Shown here: one piece after another, positions 18,796-27,577 of the stretch | Numbering within the stretch: position 1 is the first letter of the stretch | Layout: every line of letters begins with the position of its first letter | Assembly (NCBI GenBank): GCA_903910385.1 | Contig: CAIVZM010000063.1 | Span: forward strand, 1-64,000 | DNA: 64,000 bases | Direction of reading: 5' to 3' | Source of the DNA: an uncultured Armatimonadota bacterium | GTDB taxonomy: Bacteria > Armatimonadota > Armatimonadia > Armatimonadales > Armatimonadaceae | Translations under genes and position numbers: made by a program | Notes under the pieces: model-generated | What the model was told of the DNA's origin: nothing | What the model saw: only the letters and a program-made list of their open reading frames with translations | The model's database searches: none

Positions 18796-19381
18796 TAGAT
18801 ACGGTAGCCCGGATTTCGTCTTTGGTACGGAACCGAACGATTTCCTTGTGACTGCGAGCGCCTGCTTGCCGCCAAGAGGATTGGTCGTCTCCCTCGGTGA
18901 GGGTGAGGGCCGGAATGGGGTTTTTCTGGCGGAACAGGGATTTCAGGTTATCGCCATCGATGGCTCCGCAGTCGGGCTGGAAAAGGCGAAACGACTCGCC
19001 GCCTCGCGCAACGTTGCCATAGAGACGATTGCTGGCGATCTGGCGGATATCCCATTCCCGATGGCGGATGGCATCATTTCGATATTCTGCCATTTGCCTT
19101 CTGTCCTACGTCGGGATGTCTATCGACGGGCGAAGGCGGCTCTACGTCCTGGCGGAATCTTTATTCTGGAGGCTTATCATCCCGATCAGATCGGACGAGG
19201 AACCGGCGGGCCGTCAGACCCTGATATGCTGATCCGATGGGACGATTTGCAGAACGACTGGGCGGATTGTGAGCGGATTCTGGGACAGGAAATAATTCGT
19301 GAAGTGAACGAGGGACCGGCGCACCATGGCATGGCAGCGGTCACGCAGGCGATCTTCCGCAAGCCATCGCGAGAATCCTGA
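18779..19381 (+). CDS. TehB-like SAM methyltransferase
   Basis: 200-residue class I methyltransferase: WDDRYGSPDFVFGTEPNDFL at the start (the typical W-x2-R-Y-x5-Y/F-G-x2-PN pattern), motif I VVSLGEGEGRNGVFLA, and AKAALRPGGIFILEAYHP. The WDxRY...F-GxxPN start is seen in tellurite/thiopurine-type and small-molecule methyltransferases. It overlaps the MFS end by 17 bases. In this cluster it could detoxify an electrophile or metalloid; the sequence does not fix its substrate. Confidence 0.85.
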   Translation: MPDWDDRYGSPDFVFGTEPNDFLVTASACLPPRGLVVSLGEGEGRNGVFLAEQGFQVIAIDGSAVGLEKAKRLAASRNVAIETIAGDLADIPFPMADGIISIFCHLPSVLRRDVYRRAKAALRPGGIFILEAYHPDQIGRGTGGPSDPDMLIRWDDLQNDWADCERILGQEIIREVNEGPAHHGMAAVTQAIFRKPSRES

Positions 19382-19508
19382 GGAAATTATCTCAGTCTGG
19401 ACTCTCAGGCGCCGGATTGTACGTATTCCGGTATGGCGGTTTTGATCGTGAAGTGAGAACGCCGTTGGTCATCTTTATATATTTCAATAAAAAGGAAGCA
19501 ATAGAATA

Positions 19509-20231
19509 ATGGCAGGGACAAAGAAAGTCGCTCTGATAACGGGCGCGAACAAGGGACTGGGACTCGAAATTGCGCGGCAATTGGGGCGTGAAGGCGTCAC
19601 GGTTGTGATCGGCGCTCGAGACATTGCAAAGGGACAGACGGCGGCGAATACGCTTCAGGCAGAGGGTTTAGACGCCCACGCTGTCAAGATAGATGTCACC
19701 AGCGCGGAAGATATCGCGGCGCTTCCTGCATTCTTCGCGACCAAGTTCGGCGGATTGGATATTTTGATCAATAATGCCGGAGTCATGAAAGAAAGGGAAG
19801 GCGAAGTGAATGCGGAAACGTTGCGCTCCACCTTTGAAGCCAATGTCATTGGGCCCTTCGCTGTGACACAGGCGCTTCTGCCCCTTTTGAAGGCGAGTCT
19901 GGCGGGACGAATTGTCAACCATAGTAGTATTCTTGGTTCGTTGACGGTGAATAGCGCTCCCGATCAGATTTCGACGGAATGGCTTGCTCCCGCCTACAAT
20001 TCTTCGAAAGCGGCGCTCAATATGTTGACGATTATTCAGGCGCGGCAGCTGGCGGATACCAAAATCAAGGTGAACGCCGCCCATCCGGGATGGGTCAAGA
20101 CGGATCTCGGGACGGACGCCGCGCCGATGGAGACGCCCGACGGCGCAAAGACCGCCGTCCGGCTTGCCCTTTTGCCCGAAGATGGGCCTTCGGGCGGCTA
20201 TTTTCATATGAATGATACGCTTCCCTGGTAG
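19509..20231 (+). CDS. Short-chain dehydrogenase/reductase
   Basis: 240-residue classical SDR. Nucleotide-binding motif TGANKGLGLEIARQL near residue 15, then NNAGVM, HSSILGSL and YNSSKAALNM (catalytic Ser-Tyr-Lys), ending ALLPEDGPSGGYFHM. It resembles carbonyl reductase-like SDRs that reduce quinones or carbonyls with NADPH. AAAGGAAG precedes the ATG. It sits between the methyltransferase and a quinone oxidoreductase in the redox cluster. Confidence 0.9.
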   Translation: MAGTKKVALITGANKGLGLEIARQLGREGVTVVIGARDIAKGQTAANTLQAEGLDAHAVKIDVTSAEDIAALPAFFATKFGGLDILINNAGVMKEREGEVNAETLRSTFEANVIGPFAVTQALLPLLKASLAGRIVNHSSILGSLTVNSAPDQISTEWLAPAYNSSKAALNMLTIIQARQLADTKIKVNAAHPGWVKTDLGTDAAPMETPDGAKTAVRLALLPEDGPSGGYFHMNDTLPW

Positions 20232-20322
20232 CATTTTATCAATTACAGAGACTTGATTGTGAAAGGTATAACCGCACGGAAGCGATTTCTTTTGGCGGTG
20301 TATGCCTTGCGGCAAAGATAGA

Positions 20323-20359
20323 TTCGCCAGACTCTTAAACGGTTTAAGTGTCTGGCGAA
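20323..20359. promoter_or_regulatory. 37-base near-perfect palindrome before quinone oxidoreductase
   Basis: Arms 20323-20340 and 20342-20359 are complementary at 17 of 18 positions around a central G. The single mismatch is 20333/20349. The core CTTAAACGGTTTAAG (20334-20348) looks like a repressor half-site pair. It ends 24 bases before the oxidoreductase ATG and just before a purine-rich ribosome-binding region. It could be an operator or a strong 5'-UTR hairpin. There is no T-run, so it is not a typical terminator. Confidence 0.65.
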
Positions 20360-20382
20360 CAACAGGAGAAAGTGAGAGCGAG

Positions 20383-21363
20383 ATGCAAGTGATAGAAGTC
20401 GCCGAGAACGGCGGGCCGGAAGCCTTGAGGCTGGTGGAAAAGCCGACGCCCTGGCCCGCGGCGGGGCAAGTCCTCATTGAAGTGAAAGCGGCGGGGATCA
20501 ATTTCGCGGATATGCTGGCGCGACAGGGCGTTTATCCTCCTGCGCCTAAACCCCCCTTTGTTCCTGGCTTCGAAGTGGCAGGGATTGTCGCTTCACTGGG
20601 CGAAGGCGTGAGCGCCCTGACGGTGGGGCAACGGGTGATGGGGTCGGTATCATGGGCGGGCTATGCGGATTATGCGATTCTGGACGCTCACGCCGCCATT
20701 CCGCTTCCGGATACGCTGGATTTCGCTCCGGCGACAGCGCTTCTGGTTCAGGGATTGACGGCATGGTTCTTACTGGATGCCGCGCATTTCCAACCGGGGG
20801 AGAGCGTTCTGGTAAATGCCGCTGCCGGTGGCGTCGGTTCTCTTGCCGTCCAGATTGCGCGATTACGTGGCGCAAGCGTCGTTATTGGAACCGCTTCGAC
20901 GGAAGACAAGCGGAACTTGATTATACGGGACTTCGGCGCAACGGCGGCAGTGGACTACACCAGCCCCGGTTGGGCGCAAAAAGTGATTGCGGCGAATGAC
21001 GGCAAGAAAGTGAACGTTTTTCTGGATGCGACCGGCGAACTTGCCGGAGAAGGCTACGATACGCTTGCCGATGGTGGACGCTGGCTTTTCTATGGTTCGC
21101 AGCAGGGTAGGGCGGATGATCTTCCGGCGCAACGCGCTCTCGGTTTGCTGTTCCGTAACCAATCCCTGACAGGATTCAGCCTCTATCCCTGGATGAGCGA
21201 TGCCGCTCGCCTGCAAAACGCGCTATCGGCCCTGATCCAATGGGCGACGGAAGGACAACTGAAGATTATCGCGACCGAACGCTTCCCTCTCGCCGACGCC
21301 GCCCGAGCGCACGAAGCTATCGCTTCGCGCAAAACGGTTGGAAAAGTCGTTCTGGAACCGTAA
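20383..21363 (+). CDS. Zinc-free quinone oxidoreductase (MDR)
   Basis: 326-residue medium-chain dehydrogenase/reductase, NADPH:quinone reductase type. It begins MQVIEVAENGGPEALRLVEK, then GINFADMLARQGVYP, the nucleotide motif AAAGGVGSLAVQIARL near residue 145 and FLDATGE. No catalytic or structural zinc cysteines are present, as is usual for QOR. The ATG at 20383 is chosen because homologues start with this strand and a GAGAGCGAG region precedes it. Preceded by a 37-base palindrome. It likely detoxifies quinones or enals alongside the neighbouring SDR and alkene reductase. Confidence 0.9.
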   Translation: MQVIEVAENGGPEALRLVEKPTPWPAAGQVLIEVKAAGINFADMLARQGVYPPAPKPPFVPGFEVAGIVASLGEGVSALTVGQRVMGSVSWAGYADYAILDAHAAIPLPDTLDFAPATALLVQGLTAWFLLDAAHFQPGESVLVNAAAGGVGSLAVQIARLRGASVVIGTASTEDKRNLIIRDFGATAAVDYTSPGWAQKVIAANDGKKVNVFLDATGELAGEGYDTLADGGRWLFYGSQQGRADDLPAQRALGLLFRNQSLTGFSLYPWMSDAARLQNALSALIQWATEGQLKIIATERFPLADAARAHEAIASRKTVGKVVLEP

Positions 21364-21398
21364 ACTCTCGCCGACTCAAGGTGAGTGAAGGAATAATC

Positions 21399-21497
21399 AT
21401 GCTCGTTAAGCGATCCGGAAGCGCGGGGCGTCGGTTAAGCCTGTACTTCCGAGACCCGGATGGTTCGCTACTGGAGTTCATTTCTTACAGGGAATGA
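21399..21497 (+). pseudogene. C-terminal remnant of a VOC/glyoxalase-fold protein
   Basis: 32 residues: VKRSGSAGRRLSLYFRDPDG then LLEFISYRE. This is the well-known C-terminal signature of vicinal-oxygen-chelate proteins (YFRDPDGNLLE), which are normally 120-150 residues. The N-terminal two thirds are absent, because the preceding bases belong to the quinone oxidoreductase. An ATG with AAGGAATAAT upstream could still allow translation, but no complete metal site would exist. I read it as a deletion remnant. Confidence 0.7.
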
Positions 21498-21588
21498 CAA
21501 CGGGAACGGAAGAACTTACCCATCTCGATGGAAAACCTGTCACAGGATCATTCTCCTTTCAGGTATTCTTTCATCAGGCATAAAAACA

Positions 21589-22599
21589 ATGCGAACATAC
21601 GAATTACAATCTTCTTCCGGGCCAGACGGCTGGAAAATCGTGGAACGGGAAACGCCGACGGGGGACGCCTTGAAGGAACGCGAAGCCCTGATCCGGGTTC
21701 ACGCCGTCTCCTTGAACTATCGTGATCTGGCATTGTCCCGCAATCCTCGCCAGCAAATGCCGATAATCCCGCTTTCGGATGGCGCCGGCGAAGTGATCGC
21801 CGTCGGCGGGGGCGTTTCGCATGTGGCTGTGGGCGACCGTGTCGCGGCAAATTTTTTCCCTGTCTGGCAGGATGGGCCAATGCGCGGAGAGTACCATGCT
21901 TCCGCGCTGGGCGGCGGAAGCGATGGAATGCTGACAGAATACAAAATCCTGCCGGAATCTGCGCTCGTCAAGTTGCCCGACAATCTCTCTTATGAGGAAG
22001 CGGCAACCCTGCCATGCGCTGCGTTAACTGCCTGGAACTGTTTATTTGAGCAGGGAAATCTGCAAGCCGGGCAAACGGTTCTACTTTTAGGAACGGGTGG
22101 CGTCTCGGTGTTTGGACTGCAATTTGCAAAAATGGCGGGCGCGAAAGTCATTTTGACCTCTTCCTCGGATGCGAAGCGGGAAAAAGCGCGGCAAATGGGC
22201 GCTGACGAAACCGTGAACTACAAAACAACTCCGGATTGGGACAGGGAAGTCTGGAATCTGACTGGAAAACGTGGCGTCGATCATGTGCTGGAAGTGGGCG
22301 GAGCGGGAACGCTTGAAAAATCGCTCGCCTCCACGACCTACAGCGGGCATATCGCCCTGACCGGCGTTCTGACCGGGTTTGAGGCGCGCACGAACCCATG
22401 GTTGATCACCGGGCGCAGTTTGCATGTCAATGGCGTCTATGTCGGTTCCGTTGCCATGTTCGAGCGTATGTTGGCGGCGATGACACAGAATCAGATACGT
22501 CCGGTCATTGACCGAGTTTTCCCCTTCGAACAAGCCCCGGACGGGTTACGCTACCTGCAAAGCGGCTCTCACTTTGGAAAGATAGTGATCACTCTTTAA
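21589..22599 (+). CDS. NAD(P)-dependent alcohol dehydrogenase-like MDR
   Basis: 336-residue medium-chain dehydrogenase: SLNYRDLALSRNPRQQMPIIPLSDGAGEV in the GroES-like half and LLGTGGVSVFGLQFAKMAGAKVI at the cofactor site. The catalytic zinc ligand Cys expected near the start is replaced by the NYRDL segment, so it is of the zinc-independent type. The ATG at 21589 is chosen because upstream in-frame sequence overlaps the glyoxalase remnant and lacks similarity. It closes the redox cluster. The substrate is unknown. Confidence 0.88.
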   Translation: MRTYELQSSSGPDGWKIVERETPTGDALKEREALIRVHAVSLNYRDLALSRNPRQQMPIIPLSDGAGEVIAVGGGVSHVAVGDRVAANFFPVWQDGPMRGEYHASALGGGSDGMLTEYKILPESALVKLPDNLSYEEAATLPCAALTAWNCLFEQGNLQAGQTVLLLGTGGVSVFGLQFAKMAGAKVILTSSSDAKREKARQMGADETVNYKTTPDWDREVWNLTGKRGVDHVLEVGGAGTLEKSLASTTYSGHIALTGVLTGFEARTNPWLITGRSLHVNGVYVGSVAMFERMLAAMTQNQIRPVIDRVFPFEQAPDGLRYLQSGSHFGKIVITL

Positions 22600-22720
22600 C
22601 GGAGAGTCATTCCCAATTACGTCTTCGGATGCCGCAGGGAAAAAGCTCCGTAAAACAAGCTTATCTGAGTGGCGCCTGTGGAAGGATTTGCACAGAGACC
22701 CGACAAATAATAAGGGCGCT

Positions 22721-24088
22721 ATGAAAGCAGTCTTTACAGGAGCGTTTGTTATTCTTCTCCTTTTATCTGCGATGGCGTGGAGCATCTTGCCTAAACCGGT
22801 CGAGGCGGGAAAGACGCAGATTATCTGGGCAAGCGATGATAACCCGGCGCGGCGCGGGCAGATCGACGGCTTCAATAAAATCGCGACGGACGCGCATGTT
22901 TCGCTGGATCCCAATAATACCGGCCTGCAAAAAGTCGTCGTACAGTCTCTGGCGGGCGTGGGGCCGGATGTGTTCGATTCCGGCGATGGGACGCTGAATG
23001 TTCTCATCGATGCTGACCTGGCGTGGGATGTGACGGATGAACTCAAGAAGCGCGGGGTCGATATCGAAAAGGACTCGTGGAAAGCCATCCAGACCTATTG
23101 CGTCCGTGAAGGGCGAGTCTACGGTATTCCCAGTAACGCCGCCGCGAACGCTCTTTTCATCAACAAGACGATTTTTGATCAGCAGGGTATCCCTTATCCT
23201 AACGGCCCCTGGAAGTGGAGCGAGTTTCTGCCTATCGCGCAGAAGATGACGATCCGGGATGATAAGGGACGGGCGACGCAATTCGGTCTCCTCATCGACT
23301 GGTGGTTGTGGCCACAATTTGTCATTCAATGGGGAGGACGCATTTATAGCGAGGATGGTACAAAGTGCGTTATCGACAGCCCGGAAGCGATTGCCGGAAT
23401 CCAGTTTCTACACGATTTGATTTACAAATATAAAGTCATGCCGTCGCCGGTTGAAGAAGCGGCGATGGCGACGCAGGGCGGTTGGGGTTCCGGCACCATA
23501 ACGCAGTTTGGCGAGGGCCAGAAGGCGGCGATGGCGATGGGCGGTCGATGGTGGCTTTGCACCCTGCGCAACAAGAAACAATTCCCTGATCTGAAAATGA
23601 CCGTGTGTGAAGCGCCCTACTTCAACCGTCGTGTATTTTATGGGTATGGTCGCGCTACGTTCATCAATAAAGCCAGTCCCCGCCGAGAAGATGCGCTGAA
23701 GTTTCTTCTGTATATGGCGGGACCGAATTATAACGCTTTGATCAATAAACAGGCGGACGCTCTTGCTCCAATCATCAAATATTGCTACAAGCCCGAAGTT
23801 TTATTCGATCCAGAATTTCCGGAGGAAGATAAGAATCAGGTCTGGCTCGACGCCATGCGATACGCGGAACCGACTCCGACCAGTCCCTTTGTCAACTATC
23901 AGGCGGCGCAACGCATTCTGACCCGACAACTGGATCTGGTCAAAAATGATCAAAAGCTGGTTCCTGATGCATTGCGGGATGCCGCCCGTGAGGTCAACGC
24001 GGAAATTCAAAAAACGATCGCGCGGAATCCTTCTCTCAAAGCGAAGTATGATGCCATCCTCGCAAAACGTCCGGTAGCGACTCTCTAA
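22721..24088 (+). CDS. Sugar ABC transporter substrate-binding protein
   Basis: About 455-residue periplasmic binding protein of the family 1 (CUT1) carbohydrate type. A signal segment (MKAVFTGAFVILLLLSAMAWS) has no lipobox Cys, so it is a soluble or anchored secreted protein. Typical features are AGVGPDVFDSG, DVTDELKKRGVDI, GRVYGIPSNAAANALFINK and many aromatic residues lining a sugar cleft (WKW, WWLWP, WGGR). It is followed by two permease genes on the same strand. An upstream ATG at 22688 would add 11 polar residues in front of the signal. Confidence 0.92.
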   Translation: MKAVFTGAFVILLLLSAMAWSILPKPVEAGKTQIIWASDDNPARRGQIDGFNKIATDAHVSLDPNNTGLQKVVVQSLAGVGPDVFDSGDGTLNVLIDADLAWDVTDELKKRGVDIEKDSWKAIQTYCVREGRVYGIPSNAAANALFINKTIFDQQGIPYPNGPWKWSEFLPIAQKMTIRDDKGRATQFGLLIDWWLWPQFVIQWGGRIYSEDGTKCVIDSPEAIAGIQFLHDLIYKYKVMPSPVEEAAMATQGGWGSGTITQFGEGQKAAMAMGGRWWLCTLRNKKQFPDLKMTVCEAPYFNRRVFYGYGRATFINKASPRREDALKFLLYMAGPNYNALINKQADALAPIIKYCYKPEVLFDPEFPEEDKNQVWLDAMRYAEPTPTSPFVNYQAAQRILTRQLDLVKNDQKLVPDALRDAAREVNAEIQKTIARNPSLKAKYDAILAKRPVATL

Positions 24089-24182
24089 GCTTAGTGCAAG
24101 ACGCGAAATTTCTACAGTTCGGAATACATCACCGCAAATAGCGGAAGGAAACGCCCGTACCCAGGCGGAAAAGAGGTTTATT

Positions 24183-25211
24183 ATGAGCGTTACCCCGACG
24201 GCTATGAGGCCCCCGGTGGCGGCGGATGCGCCGCGCACGGTAGCGAAACGTTCGTCTCGAAGCGACTGGCGACGATTATGGCAGGCGGCGCCTTTTGTGT
24301 TGCCTAACCTCCTGGGTTTTCTCGTTTTTACGGCAGGCCCTGTCCTTTTTTCCTTCGCAATCGCCTTCACCAACTGGGATTTGCAGCGTAGCGTCCCCTT
24401 CCGATGGTCGGGATGGGAGAACTTCAGCGTCCTGATGGCGGATAAGGATTTCTGGCTATATTTCGCCAACACGGTCTACTTCCTGCTCGGAATGCCCGTC
24501 GCGATTGCTGGTTCACTGGCGCTGGCATTACTGTTGTCCCAGAAGCTCAAAGGGGTCGTTATTTACCGAACGCTCTTTTATTTGCCGTCCTTCACCTCCG
24601 GGGTCGCTCTGATGATTCTCTGGAAGGCGCTTTATAACCCGGACTTTGGCCCGGTCAATGCGGTGATTAATAGCGTCTCGGATTTCTTGCATCTGGGAGT
24701 CAAAGCGCCCCAGTGGTTGCTATCGACGGCAAACCTGGTGGGACTGGATGTCGAAAAAGTCGCCTTCACCGGGAAACAATTCGGTCTGGGCGCACGTGAT
24801 GCGATCATTATTATGGGGGTCTGGACAGCGATTGGCGGCAGCAATATGTTGCTGTACCTTGCAGCGTTGACCAATGTCCCGCAGGAACTGACCGAGGCGG
24901 CGGAACTGGACGGTGCGACGAACTGGCAGGTATTTCGCAATGTCACCTGGCCCCAGTTGGCTCCGACGACCTTCTTTATCGTGGTAATGAGCTTTATCGG
25001 TGGATTGCAGGGAGGGTTCGAACAGGCTCGCGTCATGACCAATGGCGGTCCTGCCGGGACGACGACTACCCTATCTTATTATATTTATAATAAGGCGTTC
25101 GAGGAATTCCAAATCGGCTACGCTTCCGCTGTCTCCTGGGTTCTGTTTTCCATCATCTTCGCGGTGACCGTGCTGAACTGGAAATTCGGAAACAAAGAAA
25201 CGACCTACTGA
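24183..25211 (+). CDS. Sugar ABC permease (MalF/LacF type)
   Basis: 342-residue inner-membrane protein with six or more helices: LPNLLGFLVFTAGPVLFSFAIAFTNWDL near the start. The EAA loop that contacts the ATPase is at EAAELDGATNWQVFRNVTWPQ. The insertion around 160-200 is longer than in many relatives. It sits between the binding protein and the second permease. Probably imports an oligosaccharide or monosaccharide. Confidence 0.93.
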   Translation: MSVTPTAMRPPVAADAPRTVAKRSSRSDWRRLWQAAPFVLPNLLGFLVFTAGPVLFSFAIAFTNWDLQRSVPFRWSGWENFSVLMADKDFWLYFANTVYFLLGMPVAIAGSLALALLLSQKLKGVVIYRTLFYLPSFTSGVALMILWKALYNPDFGPVNAVINSVSDFLHLGVKAPQWLLSTANLVGLDVEKVAFTGKQFGLGARDAIIIMGVWTAIGGSNMLLYLAALTNVPQELTEAAELDGATNWQVFRNVTWPQLAPTTFFIVVMSFIGGLQGGFEQARVMTNGGPAGTTTTLSYYIYNKAFEEFQIGYASAVSWVLFSIIFAVTVLNWKFGNKETTY

Positions 25212-25242
25212 TTCTTTCCGCCTGTCTCTATCAAGAAAAACT

Positions 25243-26058
25243 ATGAGCAAACCGGTAAAAACCATCCTTGCCTATGTCCTGCTCACCGCTCTGGCGCTGA
25301 CGATGCTGTTACCATTTCTGTGGATGGTTCTGGCATCGTTCAAATCGCTAGCGGAAGTAGAAAAATTAAATCCCTTCCCGACAATCTGGCATCCGGAAAA
25401 CTATCTCTCCGTCTTCCAGCAGGTTCCCTTTGCGCGGTACTACTTCAACTCAGTCTTTGTGGCTTCCTGGGTAACCTTCCTGACCTGTCTGACCTCCGCA
25501 ATGGCGGCGTTCGCCTTCGCCCGATTGCGATGGCCCGGGCGCGACAAAGTATTCCAGCTTTATCTCGCCACCATGATGATTCCCGGTGTCGTGACCATGA
25601 TTCCCAATTACACCCTCATGGTCAAACTGCAATTACTGGATTCTTACGCCGGATTGATTATTCCTGCCGCATTTTCCGCATTCGGCACCTTTCTGATGCG
25701 ACAGTTCATGCTTACGGTTCCCAGCGCTCTGGATGAGGCAGCCGAAATGGATGGCGCCTCTCCCTGGCAAATCTTCTGGGATGTCATCCTACCCATGGCG
25801 CGACCGGGTCTTATCACCCTTGCCATATTTACTTTTATGGGGAACTACGGCTCTTTTTTCTGGCCTCTTATCCTGATCAAGAGTGAACATCTGCGTACGC
25901 TGCCCATTGGAATGCTCTTCTTTGATACGGTCTACGGACGGCAAACCAACCTGATTATGGCGGCGAGCGTCATGAATATCATCCCGCTGATTGTCATCTT
26001 TGTGGTCTCCCAGAAATTTCTGGTGCAGGGAATCCAGATGGGCGCCGTGAAGGGATAA
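25243..26058 (+). CDS. Sugar ABC permease (MalG type)
   Basis: 271-residue partner permease with six membrane helices and the EAA motif EAAEMDGASPWQIFWDVILPM. The N-terminus (LLTALALTMLLPFLWMVLASFKS) and the PLILIKSEHLRTLPIGM region are typical of CUT1 MalG subunits. No ATP-binding subunit follows. A shared MsmX/UgpC-like ATPase elsewhere in the genome is the normal explanation. The next gene, prs, has its own promoter. Confidence 0.93.
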   Translation: MSKPVKTILAYVLLTALALTMLLPFLWMVLASFKSLAEVEKLNPFPTIWHPENYLSVFQQVPFARYYFNSVFVASWVTFLTCLTSAMAAFAFARLRWPGRDKVFQLYLATMMIPGVVTMIPNYTLMVKLQLLDSYAGLIIPAAFSAFGTFLMRQFMLTVPSALDEAAEMDGASPWQIFWDVILPMARPGLITLAIFTFMGNYGSFFWPLILIKSEHLRTLPIGMLFFDTVYGRQTNLIMAASVMNIIPLIVIFVVSQKFLVQGIQMGAVKG

Positions 26059-26068
26059 GCTTGCTTGT

Positions 26069-26098
26069 TTGCAACGAATCGGCAAACAGGCATATAAT
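26069..26098 (+). promoter_or_regulatory. Promoter of prs, leaderless type
   Basis: TTGCAA (26069-26074) and TATAAT (26093-26098) are 18 bases apart. The ATG at 26107 lies eight bases after the -10 box, so transcription should begin at or within a few bases of the start codon. No ribosome-binding site is present. Confidence 0.6.
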
Positions 26099-26106
26099 AA
26101 AAACTA

Positions 26107-27111
26107 ATGGACACAATGCCCCCTTTAGGGCCGATAGAAGCGATTGTTCCGATAGCGGCGCGCACCCCAATGAAGTTGTTTGCGGGAACGGCGCACCGGG
26201 AATTAGCGCAGGGAATCGCTGACTGGCTGAGAATCGAACTCGGGGCCTTGACAATCACCCGGTTCCCCGACAGCGAAATGTATGTCAAGTTCGAGGAATC
26301 GGTGCGCGGGACGGAATGCTTTATCGTGCAACCGACCTGTTTTCCGATAGATACCAATCTGTTGGAACTCCTTATCCTTATTGATGCGCTAAAGCGAGCA
26401 TCGGCGGAATCGATCACCTGTGTCATGCCCTACTATGGTTATGCGCGTCAGGAGCGAAAAGCCGCCCCGCGTGAGGCGATCACTGCAAAACTTATTGCCG
26501 ATTTACTATCCACTGCAGGTATCAACCGTCTGGTAGCGATGGATCTTCACGCAGACGCGATACAGGGGTTCTTCAATATCCCGGTAGACCATTTGACAGG
26601 AGTCGGAATTATTGCCGATTATCTGGAAGAAGAAGGGCTGAAAGACCGGGACGATGTCGTGCTGGTTTCGCCGGACGAGGGACGGGTCAAGACAGTGCGC
26701 AGTATCGCCAGCCGATTGCACGCTCCGCTGGCGGTAGGGTATAAAGTGCGCGATGCTGATGGTAAAGCGGAAAACGCTGGTCTCGCTGGAGATGTACGCA
26801 ATAAAAAGTGCATTGTTTACGACGATATCATCTCTACGGGTGGGTCGATCATGGAAATTGTGGATGCGCTTCTTCTGAATGGAGCGCGCCCGGAAATCAC
26901 GATCGCCTGCACCCATGCGGTTTTCGCCGGGAAAGCTGTAGAACGTCTGAACCGACCGGAGATTGCAGAAATCATTGTCACGGACACGATCCCAATCCCT
27001 CCCGAAAAACGTTCTCCCAAAACGCGTGTACTGTCAATTGCCCCTCTCTTTGCGGAAGCGATTCAGCGTATCTGGACGGATGAGTCGGTATCTTCGCTTT
27101 TCGATGATTGA
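26107..27111 (+). CDS. prs: Ribose-phosphate pyrophosphokinase (PRPP synthetase)
   Basis: 334-residue cytoplasmic enzyme making PRPP from ribose 5-phosphate and ATP for nucleotide, His and Trp synthesis. Motifs: PDSEMYVKFEES, MPYYGYARQERKAAPREAITAKL (ATP and flexible loop), DLHADAIQGFFNIPVDHL, and the PRPP-binding loop CIVYDDIISTGGS. An internal Met at 26170 would give the standard 313-residue length. The promoter placed eight bases before 26107 favours the longer form with a 21-residue N-terminal extension of low complexity. Confidence 0.95.
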   Translation: MDTMPPLGPIEAIVPIAARTPMKLFAGTAHRELAQGIADWLRIELGALTITRFPDSEMYVKFEESVRGTECFIVQPTCFPIDTNLLELLILIDALKRASAESITCVMPYYGYARQERKAAPREAITAKLIADLLSTAGINRLVAMDLHADAIQGFFNIPVDHLTGVGIIADYLEEEGLKDRDDVVLVSPDEGRVKTVRSIASRLHAPLAVGYKVRDADGKAENAGLAGDVRNKKCIVYDDIISTGGSIMEIVDALLLNGARPEITIACTHAVFAGKAVERLNRPEIAEIIVTDTIPIPPEKRSPKTRVLSIAPLFAEAIQRIWTDESVSSLFDD

Positions 27112-27577
27112 TTCCTTTGTCAGGGCGGGATTGGCGGAACGCACGGGCCAGATGGTTGCGCTGGGAACAAGTGAAGGGGTATCTCTGTTGATACAGAAGA
27201 ACGTTATGCGCTCCGCGAAACGCTTCAGTTGCCGGTAGTGGCTACTCACCCGGGCAGTATTATCGTATCTTCCGTATAGCTATAACTATCGGTTGGCGCC
27301 TCTCTTCGTATTATATAGGCTACTTAATACGAAGAATTCAGGGCGTATAGGCATGTCTGCTGTGAAAACTATCTCTCAACGCCATTCGGCATGGAAAACC
27401 TGATTCCGATGCCCCGGATCAATTAATGATGTAAATACATTATTGCAATAATACATTTCGACAATTTGAGAGTTCATAAATGACTTAGCGCCGTCCCAAG
27501 ACAGGTAACTGCGCTGAATTACAGGAAACAGGAAGTCATAGGTCGTAGATAGTCTGGAAATAACAGGCGTGTGAAAA
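27112..27577. other. 466-base intergenic region
   Basis: No gene supported. It holds a hairpin with ten-base perfect arms (27304-27313 and 27325-27334, an AT-rich 11-base loop) and a near-palindrome at 27433-27458. The remaining sequence shows no rho-independent terminator after prs. Confidence 0.55.
27433..27458. promoter_or_regulatory. Palindromic operator candidate
   Basis: A perfect 14-base palindrome ATTATTGCAATAAT (27439-27452) is flanked by AAAT (27433-27436) and ATTT (27455-27458), giving a 26-base near-palindrome with two mismatched pairs. It lies 120 bases upstream of the membrane-protein gene at 27578. Confidence 0.35.

Noticed and set aside
27112-27238. Short frame continuing after prs
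   Set aside because: About 44 codons without homology-like pattern or ribosome-binding site.
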